DNA of 54,845 nucleotides, taken from contig JAOKCF010000013.1 of NCBI GenBank assembly GCA_028245195.1, positions 1-54,845 on the forward strand. Reading direction: 5' to 3'. Shown piece by piece: positions 28,801 to 37,501 of this stretch (position 1 is its first letter; every line of letters starts with the position of its first letter). This DNA comes from Vicingaceae bacterium (GTDB lineage: Bacteria > Bacteroidota > Bacteroidia > Flavobacteriales_E > Vicingaceae). Below the pieces are notes generated by a model. That model searched no databases and had not been told where the DNA came from. It worked only from the letters and a program-made list of their open reading frames with translations. A program made the translations under genes and the position numbers.

Positions 28801-31800
28801 TTCCTTCATGCTTCGGTGACACGAATGGAAGCTTAAGAATTGAAGCTTTTGGAGGTGTTGCACCTTACAGCTATAGATGGTCTAATGGCAGCACTGATTC
28901 TATTGCAAACAACTTGCGTGCAGGTTCAGTGTCGGTTACAATAACTGATAATACTATCCCGCCGTGTGTAAAAACATTTGATATTACCATTGCTTCTGTT
29001 AACCCTATCTCACTTTCGGTCACTGCAACTATTGAAAGTTGTGCTCCCGGAGTTGATGGAAGTGCAACTGTTGTTCCTCTTGGAGGCACAGGTCCATACT
29101 CCTATGTTTATTCTGGAAATGGAACACCTGGAGTTGCCCCAGATATATATGAGGGACTGACCTCTGGTCCTTACTCAGTTAGCGTTACAGATGCGAGTGG
29201 TTGCTCAACATCTAGCAATTTTTCTGTAACTAACGCCAGTACATTCCCTTTTAGCGCGAGTATTACTAAAATAGACCCTACTTGTGCAACTGGAGCAAAC
29301 GGAGAACTTAGTGTTCAGGTGAATGGAGGTTCAAATCCATTTACCTACTCTTGGTTAGGGGGAAACGGAAATGCGGCCGCTGCGGATCCCACCAATTTAA
29401 TAGCGGGGACATATACCGTTACAGTTAGCGATTTTTATGGTTGTGAAGTTACTGCTAGCGAAACCTTAATTGATAAAGCCCCAATAACGGCAAGCTTTGC
29501 CTTAGTTAAGGATGATTGCCCTCCTGCGAACTCAGGAAGTGCAACGGCTACTGCAGCTGATGGAGTTGCTCCATATAGCTACAGTTGGCCCACAGCAACA
29601 ATACCTAGCTCTGCCGTCTCTGGAGTTTCTGGTGAAATATTTTCAAATTTACCTGCAGGTACATTTAATGTTACCATTACAGATGCAAATCTTTGTAGCA
29701 ATATTATTCCTTTCACGATTGAAAAGTCTGCCCCTTTTACCTTAACAACTGCGAAGAATGATATTAGCTGCAATGGTTTATCAGACGGAAGTATTACGTT
29801 AACTGTAACTGGAGTGTCAACACCTAACACAGAAACGTATCAATGGACCCCTAATGTAGGAATACCAAATATTAACAATCAGAATCAAACAAATCTCGCA
29901 GCAGGTGCTTATTTAGTTACTGTAACCGATCCAGCTAATAGTTGTGAAGAAACTGAAACCTTTATTATTGTAGAGCCAGATACTATCGCCGCAACAGCGG
30001 TTATTACAAACGCAAGTTGTGCTGGTGGCATAAGTAACGGGACCATTACTCTTACGGTAACAGGTGGAAAAGCGCCTTACAGTTATAATTGGGGGGGCAG
30101 TATTATTTCAAAAGACCGTTCTGGACTTGCAGTTGGAGATTATACCGTATCTATTACCGATTCGAGAAATTGTGCCACATTCATCGCCACATACTCCGTA
30201 ACTGATCAAGCTCAATTTACAGTCAGTTTAGATTCAACAGACGTAACTTGTCCGGGGTTAAGGAATGGATTTATAACCGCAACTACTACTGCTAACAACC
30301 CAACATATGCATGGAGCGATGGATTATCTACTAGTGCTGTGAGAGGTAGATTATTTGCAGGTAAATATATTGTGACCGTTACTGATGGTATTACTGGATG
30401 TCAGGTAGTTGATTCTACATTTGTTAATTCAGAGGATAGTATAAAAATGTACTTTTCTGTTACTGATGAAAATTGCTCTCCAGGAATCGATGGCCTTGCA
30501 AATATAGATTCAACTAGAGGCGGAACTCCTGGTTATACTTGGTCTTTTTCTGCCGGGAACCAAATTGGCACTGGCCCTGTAGTTACTCAGCTTTCATCTG
30601 GAACGATTCTGGTTACAGTAACAGATATATTAGGTTGCACAGCAGTTGACTCTTTTGAAGTTAAAAAAGCAGCTCCTTTTAATGCCAGTTTCATTTTTAC
30701 AGATGCAGTTTGTCAAGGAGATTCAACAGGGACTGCCAGTATTATTACAAGCAACTCAAGGGGATCGCTTACATACACTTGGCCGTTGGGCTCTGTTATA
30801 GACCCAACAGATTCAACTCAAAATAAACTATTGGCTGGTACTTATATAGTGAATGTTTTTGACCTATCGAATCAGTGTGATGAAGATTTAACAATCATTA
30901 TCGATGAACCAGATACAATTAAACCGAATGCAATTATAATAAACGAGAATTGTATTCCTGGTGGGGATGGTTCCATTACACTAGCACCAAGTGGTGGAGA
31001 TGGCGGCCCATATACATTTAATTGGAACGGAACAGGTGTTGTTCCTTCTGATCAGAATCAAAATAACCTTTCTGCAGGTACTTATTTCGTAACCATCACA
31101 GATGGTACAGGTTGTACTTCTGAAGACTCGTTAAACGTTATAATAATTGTTAATATAGTTCCTAACTTAACGATCGTAGATGTTTGTCAGGTGGCAGGCT
31201 TATGCAATGGATCTGCAGAAGTTTCTCCTACAAACGGAGCCGCACCTTATAGTTACGAATGGACCTCTTCGACAGGAGTAATTGCTATTCCGCCAACTAC
31301 AGATTCTATTGGTAATTTGTGTACAGGAAGTTATACCGTAAAAATTACCGATGCCACTGGTTGTGATACCACAATAGCTTTTACAATTAATGGAACCAGA
31401 ACTATATTGCCAAATGCGATTGTTGTGGATGAGTCTTGCGGAGGCACTGACGATGGTTCAATCTCAGTGACACCAAGTGGAGGAGCAGTTCCTTATTCAT
31501 ATGCTTGGCTAGGTAGTACTTCCACTGACTCAAACAGAATCAATCTTGCTCCAGCGAGTTACAGTGTAACAATTACAGATGCTAGTGGTTGTTTCGCAAT
31601 AGTAGATACCGCTGTCAATACGGATAACTTTGATTACACCATAAGCTCTGCAGATTTATCATGTCTTGGTGGGAATGACGGAACCGCAGACATCACAATA
31701 GTTGGCGGTGCAGGTGGATATACATTTAATTGGACTCCTACTCCTGCAAACGGACAAGGTACTCCAAACATTTCTAACCTATCAGTTGGAACTTATTCAG

Positions 31801-34800
31801 TTTTAATGACTAATGCCAGCAGCAATTGCAGCATTACAGAGATTGTAGATATTCTGCCGTCTTCTCAAATCAACCCCAACGAAATTGTTTCAAACGAAAG
31901 TTGTTTTGGACAGAATGATGGTAGTATTATTTTAGGAGTTGTAGGCGGTGCAGGTAACTACACGTACAATTGGTCAGCTAATGTGCCTACAGGAACCACA
32001 GGTAATAGTGCTATAGGATTAACTGCGGGAACCTATACTGTTCAAATTATTGATGCAGCAGGATGTGACACTACTTTGTCTGTAGACATAATAGCTGCAG
32101 GTGAAATTATTGCTGCGATTACAAATAATGTTGCTAACTGCTCTAATACTAGTATTTGCGACGGAAGCGCTGTGTTAACTGTTAGCAGTTCGGGAACGTT
32201 TAGCTACGTTTGGTCTCCAGGAATACTAGTTGTTGGAAATGACTCAGCAGCCATTAGCCTTTGTCCAGGAAATTACTTTGTTGATATTACAAATTCGAAT
32301 GGATGCACTAAAAGAGTAGACTTTACTATTGGTGGACCAAGCATAATCAATCCAAACATTACAAGTACTGACGCAACATGTAACATTCCAAATGGAGGCC
32401 TTGCTTCCTCTCCAACGGGAGGAACAGGAACGTTAACAGTTGAGTGGCTAGACAATACTTTATCCTCTATAGGTAATGGAGTCTCAATAGGATCTTTACC
32501 TGCAGGAGCATATTTTGCCGTTGTAGAAGACGCAGTTGGTTGTAGAGATACATTCCCTACTAGCATAAGTGATATTGGCGGCGAAGACATTTCAATTACC
32601 GCGTCAAATCCTGTCACTTGTTTTGGTGGAAGCGACGGAGGAGCAACAGTAAACTTCGTTTGTACTGACCCATTATGCACTACAGAATGGTTTGCTGCCG
32701 GAGGGATAAGTTTAGGGTCTGGTAGAACAATTACTGGACTTCAAGCAGGAGATTATTACGTTGAAGTAGATAACAACACTGGTTGTTTGTCTGTCGAAAC
32801 TATCACTATAACTCAACCAAATCAATTTTCAATTTCTGAAATAATCATTGGTAATGATTGCTTTGGTGGAATTAACGGAGGTATAACGCTGAGTGTCTCA
32901 GGAGCTGCGGGTAACTTTAGCTATCTATGGACTCCTGCTCCTGCAAACGGGCAAGGAACTAATGCCGTTTCCGGTTTAGCTGCAGGAACCTACACTGTAA
33001 ATATTTTTGATGGTAACGGATGCGACACTACTTTAAGTTTTGATGTTCAAGAACCGTTAGAAATCACAGCAACATTTGATACTACTAGCGCCACTTGTAA
33101 TGTTTTAAACGGACAAATCATTGCAACTATATCAGGTGGAACAGTTTCAACTCCTTTGGCATATGACTATCAATGGTTTGATAACAATAACGTAAGTCTT
33201 TCCGGAGCAACAACAAACACTTTAAACAACATAGGTGCCGGAACGTATAGTCTAAGAGTGAGAGATGAGAATGGTTGTGAGAAAATTTTCAATGTGAATC
33301 TTTCTGACTTTAATGGCCCAACCGTCATTATCGATTCTGTTTTGGATGCAGGTTGTTTTGGAGCAAGTAACGGCGGAATTTTTATTACCGCTAGCGGAAT
33401 TAATTCTCCATTAACCTTCAATTGGCTTCCAACTGGAGCTGTAAGTGAAGACTTAACGAATCTTTCAGCTGGAATCTATTCAGTAAAAGTAACAGACGCT
33501 TTAGGGTGTATAACTTTTGGTCAAGATACCGTCAGAGAATCATCTGAGCTAATGGCTGTGATCAATGAAACAGATGCTACCTGTGGGCAATGTAATGGAA
33601 CAGCTGCAGTTACTATAAACGGAGGAACTGCACCTTACTCTTACTTGTGGAGCAATGGAGCAACGGCTGATAGCACGGACAGTTTGTGTGGTGGCAATTA
33701 CACCATAGTCGTTACTGACGCAAATGGGTGTAGTAAATCCTTTGATTTTGGTATAAACACAACTGGTGGTCCAACAGGAGAAACGGTAAGCATATCGCCA
33801 GTAAGTTGCGCTAATGCCAGCGATGGTGCAGCTACGGTTACGCCAATTGGAGGAACACCACCTTACACCTATTTGTGGCAACATAACGGTGCTACTTCAA
33901 ATAGTTTAAGTAACCTCTCTACAGGAACATACTTTGTTCAAATATCTGATGTAAGAAGTTGTTCTAGAACAGTACAAATTGACATTACAAACCCATCTAT
34001 AATCGTATTAAATCCGCAAGTAGTAAGTTCAACTTGTAATCAGGCTAATGGCTCAATTTTACTGAATGTAACAGGAGGTCAGCCACCTTATAGTTACAAT
34101 TGGTTTACCGCAACTATTGTTGATACAAATTTTATTAATAACAGAGCTGCAGGCTTATACCCTGTAAACGTAACTGATGCAAACGGTTGTATTCAGTCAA
34201 CAACAATCGCAATTAATAATACAGGTATTCCAACCCTCCCAACTCCGACTGGAACAGATGTAACTTGTTTTGGTCAATGCGATGGGTCATTGATTAGCAA
34301 TATTTCAGGTGTCCCTGTTGACTTTAGATGGTTAGATGCACAAAGAAATTCAATGGCTCCGTTAAATACGGATGTTATAAATTCGGTTTGCGCAGGTGAT
34401 TATTTCATAGAAATAATCACTAACCCACAAGGCTGTAAGTCTTATGTCCCGGTTACTATTAAAGCCCCAGATTCGATTACCTTGACTTCAAACATTATAA
34501 AAGATATTTCGTGTAATGGAGATTGCAATGGACAAGTATTCGTAAATACCAGAGGCGGAGATATTCTTTATACCTACTCTTGGGATGATCCAAATAATCA
34601 GACTGAGATTCTGGCTTCGGGATTATGTGCGGATGTTTACACTGTAACAGCAACAGATGCTAATGGCTGTATGGCAACTACATCTATTACTTTAACAGAT
34701 CCATTACTGTTAACATTAAGCACATCAAATACCAACCTAGTTTGTAGCTCCGATTGCAACGCAACAGCTATTTCAACTGTAAATGGAGGAAGCGTGCCTT

Positions 34801-35681
34801 ACACCTTCTCATGGAGTGGAGGTCAAACAGTTGCAAATCCAACTGACTTATGTTTTGGAATGAATATATTAACTGTAACGGATGCTAGAAGTTGTATTGT
34901 AACAGATACAATCCTTGTTTCAGCAATAGATACTGTAATTGCAGAATCATTAGGACAAGCGAACCTTTGCGATGGAGATTTAGTAAATCTTTCAGGAACA
35001 ATAACAGGCTCATCAATAACATCATTTGGTTGGTATTTAGCGGACACAACAACACTTTTAACAACAACACTTGATACCTCTTTTGTAAGGCCAATTGGGA
35101 ATTACACTTATTATTTAAATGCCACTAGTGGTACTTGTTCTGATACTGCAAGAATTGACGTAACGATAGCACCGAATCCTTTAGTAAACTTGGCATCTGA
35201 AATTAGAAGATTCGGTGATGAAGTGATTGTTATAGAGTTAGGAAACGAAGACCCTTCATATACTTATTTATGGAATCCAGGTACAAATTTAGATGATTCA
35301 ACAAAAGCAGAACCTACCACATTAACAGAAGAAAATAGAACGTATACCCTGTTAGTGACTGATACGAACGGTTGTACTTTCACTGACTCAATACTGGTCG
35401 TTTACTCTCCAGATATCGAAGTTCCATCCGGTTTTACACCAAATAGTGATGGTAATAATGATGTTTGGAACATTCAACCTTTGGAGAAATACCCAAATGC
35501 TTCCGTTCAAATTTACAATAGATGGGGACAGTTGTTATATGAGCAGCAAAATGGATATTCAGTACCATGGGATGGTAAATACGAAGGAAAAGAGTTACCA
35601 ATTGGAACCTATTACTACATTATTAATTTGAAAGATTCAGCAGCAGAACCATTGACGGGACCAATCACAATTATTAGGTAA
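22854..35681 (+). CDS. Giant SprB-repeat surface adhesin with T9SS type B sorting domain
   Basis: A 4275-residue protein, intact over 12.8 kb. The signal peptide is residues 1-23. A non-repetitive start of ~110 residues is followed by 49 SprB repeats (my manual count) of about 70-80 residues. Each repeat has the form C-x-G-x-x-[DN]G ... GG-x-x-PY-x-[YF]-x-W ... G-x-Y-x-V-x-[IV]-TD-x-x-GC. Near the end are two Ig/PKD-like units and a type B C-terminal domain: PSGFTPNSDGNNDVWNI, IYNRWGQLLY, PWDGKYEG, LPIGTYYYII, TGPITIIR. Each repeat usually has two Cys, so disulfides are likely. By analogy with SprB it should be a surface filament used for adhesion or gliding. The second PorP/SprF gene starts one base after its stop. 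Confidence 0.93.
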   Translation: MKKFFKLFLIVLTMILTNEVNSAILSITVDSQIQSCPGLPDAKAWVTSFTVTPGSTGPYVFTWNVAPTPTQTGDTAFNIGGGSFVVTGIDLSDPSPANNALTQPFIVASKNVLFVNGFVTPESCFGAADGSIISLPGGGTPLVGGPPNYLFSWSPAGNTTQNISALSTQAYTVTVTDANGCTVDNTFNVGGPTQIQVNLTIDSVDCNGGTAIATIAPAGGTGVYPTVEWSSTGVKITPDRFVEGGLLGSLAGINYSVTVTDNSGCTQVESFSINEPLTLGATVAPDTIDCFGTATGTAVATVTGGTPPFIFDWPANPGRTSNTQGGFNAGSYTVIITDAKGCVLPVNFPIEQRDRLNLQLDSVDVDCNGNLNGQVNGTITGGIAPYFWVANDPAGTTGNTAVVTVPNLNGRKVIVTVTDFLGCIRVDSIVVNEPQPLTARFTGITNPSCVAANDGTIDVTFSGGNGTETFTWNGLPFGSVNRIGLIAGNYVLVITDIKGCNVTIDTTLVDPIPIVGNLTFAPPKCFGGNDGRVLAAASGGSGVYTNFNFGSQNGASPVLNGVSAGLITVTITDSDGCTGISSINVTQPTSPFLLDIVADSVNCNGESTGGATATPRVPLTAGPYTWNWTNSVGAPIGTNDSIIVGFPIGKYFITSTDGNGCQILDSVVVEEPNPINTAVIGTNLNCNGDGSGSAVADITNGNTPYSWSWSTTPVQAGTGPIAAAIDLDANVEYFLTVIDNKGCTKLDSVTLTEPTTFDLFLDSVILVKCFGENNGAIFVSDSGGAAGAGFPTYVWSDDPTTAQDRIDLIASATPYKIVATDANSCKDSVTQIITQPTVLAVTIIDTDSVSCTGVNDGTATALATGGTVGTGYVYTWSTLPVQNGPNATGLSPGAYTVQVTDSNGCVATSLPVTIFEPITITTAMTSDSASCAGFNDGSATVTANGGTLIYTYLWDANAGSQIAATATNLLANAPAFYVVTVTDKNGCQKKDSVQVGQPTTFNLSITSQRNVDCAGNLTGEATIGVTGGRLPYSFIWENTGNLGTTIGINATQTGLPADTFRVTVTDGSGCNDNIQVIITQSDSLKGSITASIDPSCLGGADGSATVTATGGSISGASNYVYSWSTIPTQTTPTATGLVANQLYTVTITDDSLCTTTVDVSLAAPNVFVTSDSNIQNVSCFGGNDGFIRLTPTGGTIFPPPANAYSITWTSPPSAFTASGDSIFNLTSGRYIALIQDLNGCTTRDTFDLDQPGGNLSLSFDTTDVSCVGSDNGTAKVNVLGGTPGYTFNWIGTTFGNVDSIFGLATGTYRVSVADANGCSAIDSTIINPGTPISLVIDPANPVQDVTCSGAQDGSINLIASGGVGVLGLQWYLLPDRTTQIGTNTNSVVNLGGGTYRILVIDGICSDSLDVVVNEPDTLKAELNKYDINCGATLLGRAAVRNITGGNAGGQSFTWTPDPGVANGGGTDSVFNLTAGNYSVRVFDLLGCDTTINFTISQTASNFTFTDSLINDSCIASGKGYAGIESLSGGVPPYSFEWSTNIGTIVADAFIDNLTAGNYSVTISDAGGCDSVFNFAPLTEPNPFSVTVIANEDTCLLSRGSASIDPTTLSGGTAPYTFAWPGNISGQAVNGLLGNATYQLTITDAKLCVNTLDFTIGNVAPFTIAFDTDSASCKNFANGAIRVTTVGQATGVTTYTWFPSISGGTTPTGLLAGTYSLNITDANGCVATGTVDVEEPDELVVDSVNTTNENCAPGGDGTALAFVSGGNTPYRYNWGDGSGFTSLNNISTLTSGNYTVTVQDRKFCSASFSFKINTEAPFTIDSTTVIEETCPGANDGSILVHLSNTIPVVSYTWSSAALSGPNPTSLGTGPYGLTVTDGTNCTVTTNVIVGRQSSVQTIIPLSEDETCSPGGDGWAKVAAIAGVEPYSFAWSPNVPFGSRSDSAFNLVADDYFVTTTDGIGCTSVGSVRLESGANIDYNLLAQTIPSCFGDTNGSLRIEAFGGVAPYSYRWSNGSTDSIANNLRAGSVSVTITDNTIPPCVKTFDITIASVNPISLSVTATIESCAPGVDGSATVVPLGGTGPYSYVYSGNGTPGVAPDIYEGLTSGPYSVSVTDASGCSTSSNFSVTNASTFPFSASITKIDPTCATGANGELSVQVNGGSNPFTYSWLGGNGNAAAADPTNLIAGTYTVTVSDFYGCEVTASETLIDKAPITASFALVKDDCPPANSGSATATAADGVAPYSYSWPTATIPSSAVSGVSGEIFSNLPAGTFNVTITDANLCSNIIPFTIEKSAPFTLTTAKNDISCNGLSDGSITLTVTGVSTPNTETYQWTPNVGIPNINNQNQTNLAAGAYLVTVTDPANSCEETETFIIVEPDTIAATAVITNASCAGGISNGTITLTVTGGKAPYSYNWGGSIISKDRSGLAVGDYTVSITDSRNCATFIATYSVTDQAQFTVSLDSTDVTCPGLRNGFITATTTANNPTYAWSDGLSTSAVRGRLFAGKYIVTVTDGITGCQVVDSTFVNSEDSIKMYFSVTDENCSPGIDGLANIDSTRGGTPGYTWSFSAGNQIGTGPVVTQLSSGTILVTVTDILGCTAVDSFEVKKAAPFNASFIFTDAVCQGDSTGTASIITSNSRGSLTYTWPLGSVIDPTDSTQNKLLAGTYIVNVFDLSNQCDEDLTIIIDEPDTIKPNAIIINENCIPGGDGSITLAPSGGDGGPYTFNWNGTGVVPSDQNQNNLSAGTYFVTITDGTGCTSEDSLNVIIIVNIVPNLTIVDVCQVAGLCNGSAEVSPTNGAAPYSYEWTSSTGVIAIPPTTDSIGNLCTGSYTVKITDATGCDTTIAFTINGTRTILPNAIVVDESCGGTDDGSISVTPSGGAVPYSYAWLGSTSTDSNRINLAPASYSVTITDASGCFAIVDTAVNTDNFDYTISSADLSCLGGNDGTADITIVGGAGGYTFNWTPTPANGQGTPNISNLSVGTYSVLMTNASSNCSITEIVDILPSSQINPNEIVSNESCFGQNDGSIILGVVGGAGNYTYNWSANVPTGTTGNSAIGLTAGTYTVQIIDAAGCDTTLSVDIIAAGEIIAAITNNVANCSNTSICDGSAVLTVSSSGTFSYVWSPGILVVGNDSAAISLCPGNYFVDITNSNGCTKRVDFTIGGPSIINPNITSTDATCNIPNGGLASSPTGGTGTLTVEWLDNTLSSIGNGVSIGSLPAGAYFAVVEDAVGCRDTFPTSISDIGGEDISITASNPVTCFGGSDGGATVNFVCTDPLCTTEWFAAGGISLGSGRTITGLQAGDYYVEVDNNTGCLSVETITITQPNQFSISEIIIGNDCFGGINGGITLSVSGAAGNFSYLWTPAPANGQGTNAVSGLAAGTYTVNIFDGNGCDTTLSFDVQEPLEITATFDTTSATCNVLNGQIIATISGGTVSTPLAYDYQWFDNNNVSLSGATTNTLNNIGAGTYSLRVRDENGCEKIFNVNLSDFNGPTVIIDSVLDAGCFGASNGGIFITASGINSPLTFNWLPTGAVSEDLTNLSAGIYSVKVTDALGCITFGQDTVRESSELMAVINETDATCGQCNGTAAVTINGGTAPYSYLWSNGATADSTDSLCGGNYTIVVTDANGCSKSFDFGINTTGGPTGETVSISPVSCANASDGAATVTPIGGTPPYTYLWQHNGATSNSLSNLSTGTYFVQISDVRSCSRTVQIDITNPSIIVLNPQVVSSTCNQANGSILLNVTGGQPPYSYNWFTATIVDTNFINNRAAGLYPVNVTDANGCIQSTTIAINNTGIPTLPTPTGTDVTCFGQCDGSLISNISGVPVDFRWLDAQRNSMAPLNTDVINSVCAGDYFIEIITNPQGCKSYVPVTIKAPDSITLTSNIIKDISCNGDCNGQVFVNTRGGDILYTYSWDDPNNQTEILASGLCADVYTVTATDANGCMATTSITLTDPLLLTLSTSNTNLVCSSDCNATAISTVNGGSVPYTFSWSGGQTVANPTDLCFGMNILTVTDARSCIVTDTILVSAIDTVIAESLGQANLCDGDLVNLSGTITGSSITSFGWYLADTTTLLTTTLDTSFVRPIGNYTYYLNATSGTCSDTARIDVTIAPNPLVNLASEIRRFGDEVIVIELGNEDPSYTYLWNPGTNLDDSTKAEPTTLTEENRTYTLLVTDTNGCTFTDSILVVYSPDIEVPSGFTPNSDGNNDVWNIQPLEKYPNASVQIYNRWGQLLYEQQNGYSVPWDGKYEGKELPIGTYYYIINLKDSAAEPLTGPITIIR

Positions 35682-35682
35682 G

Positions 35683-36597
35683 ATGAAAAAAATACTTTTA
35701 ATTATACATATATTGGGAATCGGCTTGTTAAGTGTAAAAGCTCAACAGCTTCCCCAATATAGCCAATACATATTAAACAAATATGTTATTAACCCTGCTA
35801 GCGCCGGTTCAGAGAACTACTTCACCGGTCAAACCAACTATCGATCTCAATGGGAGGGGATTAGGGACGCCCCTAGGACTTATATTTTAAGTGTCAATAG
35901 CCCCATTTCTGCGCAAAATATGGGAATTGGAGGGTACGTGTTTACCGACATTGCTGGACCAACGAGAAGAAGCGGATTTAGCATGTCTTATTCCTACCAC
36001 ATCAAATTGAACCCTAGTATAAAATTATCGCTGTCCGTAAATGCAGGCATTCTCCAATATGGAGTTGATGGGTCTGAAATTACGTTTGATAGTCCAGATA
36101 ATATTGGGAGTACCTTCATTGAAAATAACTTGGTGCCGGACGCAGGATTTAGTTTTTACCTTTACCATAAAGACTTCTTTTGGGGAGGATCAGCACCACA
36201 GTTAATTCGAAATGAAATAACCTTTGAAAAAAGTGTTGGGGTGCAGCAAGGAAGATTAGAAAACCACTTTTTTTTAATGGGAGGCTATCAAGCTAAAATC
36301 GCTGAAAAGTTTAAATTGGAACCTTCTTTTTTATTAAAGTTTATTAATCCTGTTCCACTGCAATATGAAGTAACCCTGAGGGGACTTTATGACGAAAATT
36401 ATTGGTTGGGGCTTTCTTACCGACAAGATGCTGCTTTAACACTCTTGATCGGTTTAACCTTGCGAGAAAGTTTGAGTCTAGGTTATTCCTATGATTTTAT
36501 TCAATCTAACATTGCAAACTATAGCACCGGTTCTCATGAAATTATGCTTTCTGTAAGGTTTAATAAAGGTCCAGATAGAAAAACAGAAACAAAATAG
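35683..36597 (+). CDS. PorP/SprF-family T9SS outer-membrane protein (partner of the giant adhesin)
   Basis: A 304-residue protein with signal peptide (to SVKAQ) and the family opening QLPQYSQYILNKYVINPASAGSE. Barrel-type strands follow, then GSHEIMLSVRF at the end. It begins one base after the stop of the giant cargo gene, the usual SprB-SprF arrangement, and is a divergent paralogue of 21788-22729. The presence of two helpers suggests each serves its own adjacent cargo. Confidence 0.92.
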   Translation: MKKILLIIHILGIGLLSVKAQQLPQYSQYILNKYVINPASAGSENYFTGQTNYRSQWEGIRDAPRTYILSVNSPISAQNMGIGGYVFTDIAGPTRRSGFSMSYSYHIKLNPSIKLSLSVNAGILQYGVDGSEITFDSPDNIGSTFIENNLVPDAGFSFYLYHKDFFWGGSAPQLIRNEITFEKSVGVQQGRLENHFFLMGGYQAKIAEKFKLEPSFLLKFINPVPLQYEVTLRGLYDENYWLGLSYRQDAALTLLIGLTLRESLSLGYSYDFIQSNIANYSTGSHEIMLSVRFNKGPDRKTETK

Positions 36598-36600
36598 CTT

Positions 36601-36901
36601 ATGACATCCTTCAAAGAAATTATTGACTCTGAAACCCCTGTTTTAGTAGATTTTTTTTGCAGAGTGGTGCGGCCCATGCAAGATGATGTCACCCATTTTG
36701 AAAGAAATAAAATCGAGTTTGAAGGATGATTTTAAAATCTTAAAAATTGATGTAAATAAAAATCAAAAGGTAGCTACCGCATACCAGGTTCGGGGAGTAC
36801 CTACCCTAATTATTTTTCAAAAAGACAAGATAGTTTGGCGGCAATCAGGTGTTATTCCAGCTCACGAATTAATTTCTCGAATCAAGAGTTTAGCTTCCTA
36901 A
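36601..36901 (+). pseudogene. Thioredoxin gene with +1 frameshift in a T8 run
   Basis: ATG 36601 starts MTSFKEIIDSETPVLVDFF and then shifts frame at a run of eight T (36651-36658). With seven T the reading continues AEWCGPCKMMSPILKEIK, a perfect thioredoxin active site (WCGPCK), followed by DVNKNQKVATAYQVRGVPTL with the cis-Pro and KIVWRQSGVIPAHEL. The stop is at 36901, giving 99 residues, normal for thioredoxin. As written, the frame ends early. A homopolymer sequencing error is the simplest explanation; a recent mutation or slippage-dependent expression is possible. It starts 3 nt after the PorP/SprF stop and overlaps the convergent deacetylase gene by 12 bp. Confidence 0.85.
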
Positions 36902-37501
36902 AGCGCTACAGCTCCAACCTTCTCTTTGTGCCTTTTGAAGCACTTCTTTAAGAGCATGAAGCATATTGACTTTCGCTTTAACACTGTCGTGGAAAACGAT
37001 AATTGACCCATTTTGCCACCTACCGCATGCTATTTCAGCACACTTTTCGGGTGAAATTTTCTCATCGTAATCTTGAGAAAGCGCAGACCACATGATAATA
37101 TCATAATGATTCCTTAGCCGTTTTATTTGGGAAGACTTTATTCTTCCATAAGGTGGACGAAATAACTTTGTCTGATATATTTCTTGAAAGCTAGAAATAT
37201 CGTGTAAAAACTCAACTGTTGTATTCTTCCATCCATTCCTATGGTTATATGTATGGTTCCCTATTGTGTGGCCACCAGCGATGATTTTATTAAATAAATT
37301 TGGATTTTCTTGAATGTTTTTCCCCAGGCAAAAAAAACTAGCCTTAGCATTATATTTAGTCAGAAGGTTCAAAACAGCAGATGTAACTTCAGGCGTTGGT
37401 CCGTCATCAAAAGTTAGAAAAATCTCCTTTTGTTGAGTGTCGATCTGCCAGATTAACGAAGGATAAACTTTTTTAATAAAGTCTGGTGGATATGATAACA
37501 T
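36890..37501 (-). CDS. Polysaccharide deacetylase (NodB domain)
   Basis: A 203-residue NodB-domain protein. Catalytic elements are FLTFDDGP (Asp32, Asp33), GGHTIGNHTYNH (metal His pair), LFRPPYGR, a W-containing motif 4 (IIMWSALSQDYDE) and the final SIIVFHD. It removes acetyl groups from N-acetylated sugars, such as peptidoglycan or surface glycans. There is no signal peptide. The start overlaps the radA stop by one base, so it is the last gene of the minus-strand cluster. Confidence 0.9.
   Translation of the reverse strand: MLSYPPDFIKKVYPSLIWQIDTQQKEIFLTFDDGPTPEVTSAVLNLLTKYNAKASFFCLGKNIQENPNLFNKIIAGGHTIGNHTYNHRNGWKNTTVEFLHDISSFQEIYQTKLFRPPYGRIKSSQIKRLRNHYDIIMWSALSQDYDEKISPEKCAEIACGRWQNGSIIVFHDSVKAKVNMLHALKEVLQKAQREGWSCSALGS

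Noticed and set aside
23688..35094. Many long minus-strand and alternate-frame ORFs inside the giant adhesin gene
   Set aside because: They follow from the repetitive, stop-poor codon use of the SprB repeats and have no protein-like features of their own.
22854..35681. Regular repeat structure considered as a CRISPR or DNA satellite array
   Set aside because: Periodicity is at protein level (about 210-240 bp, highly diverged), with an intact reading frame throughout.
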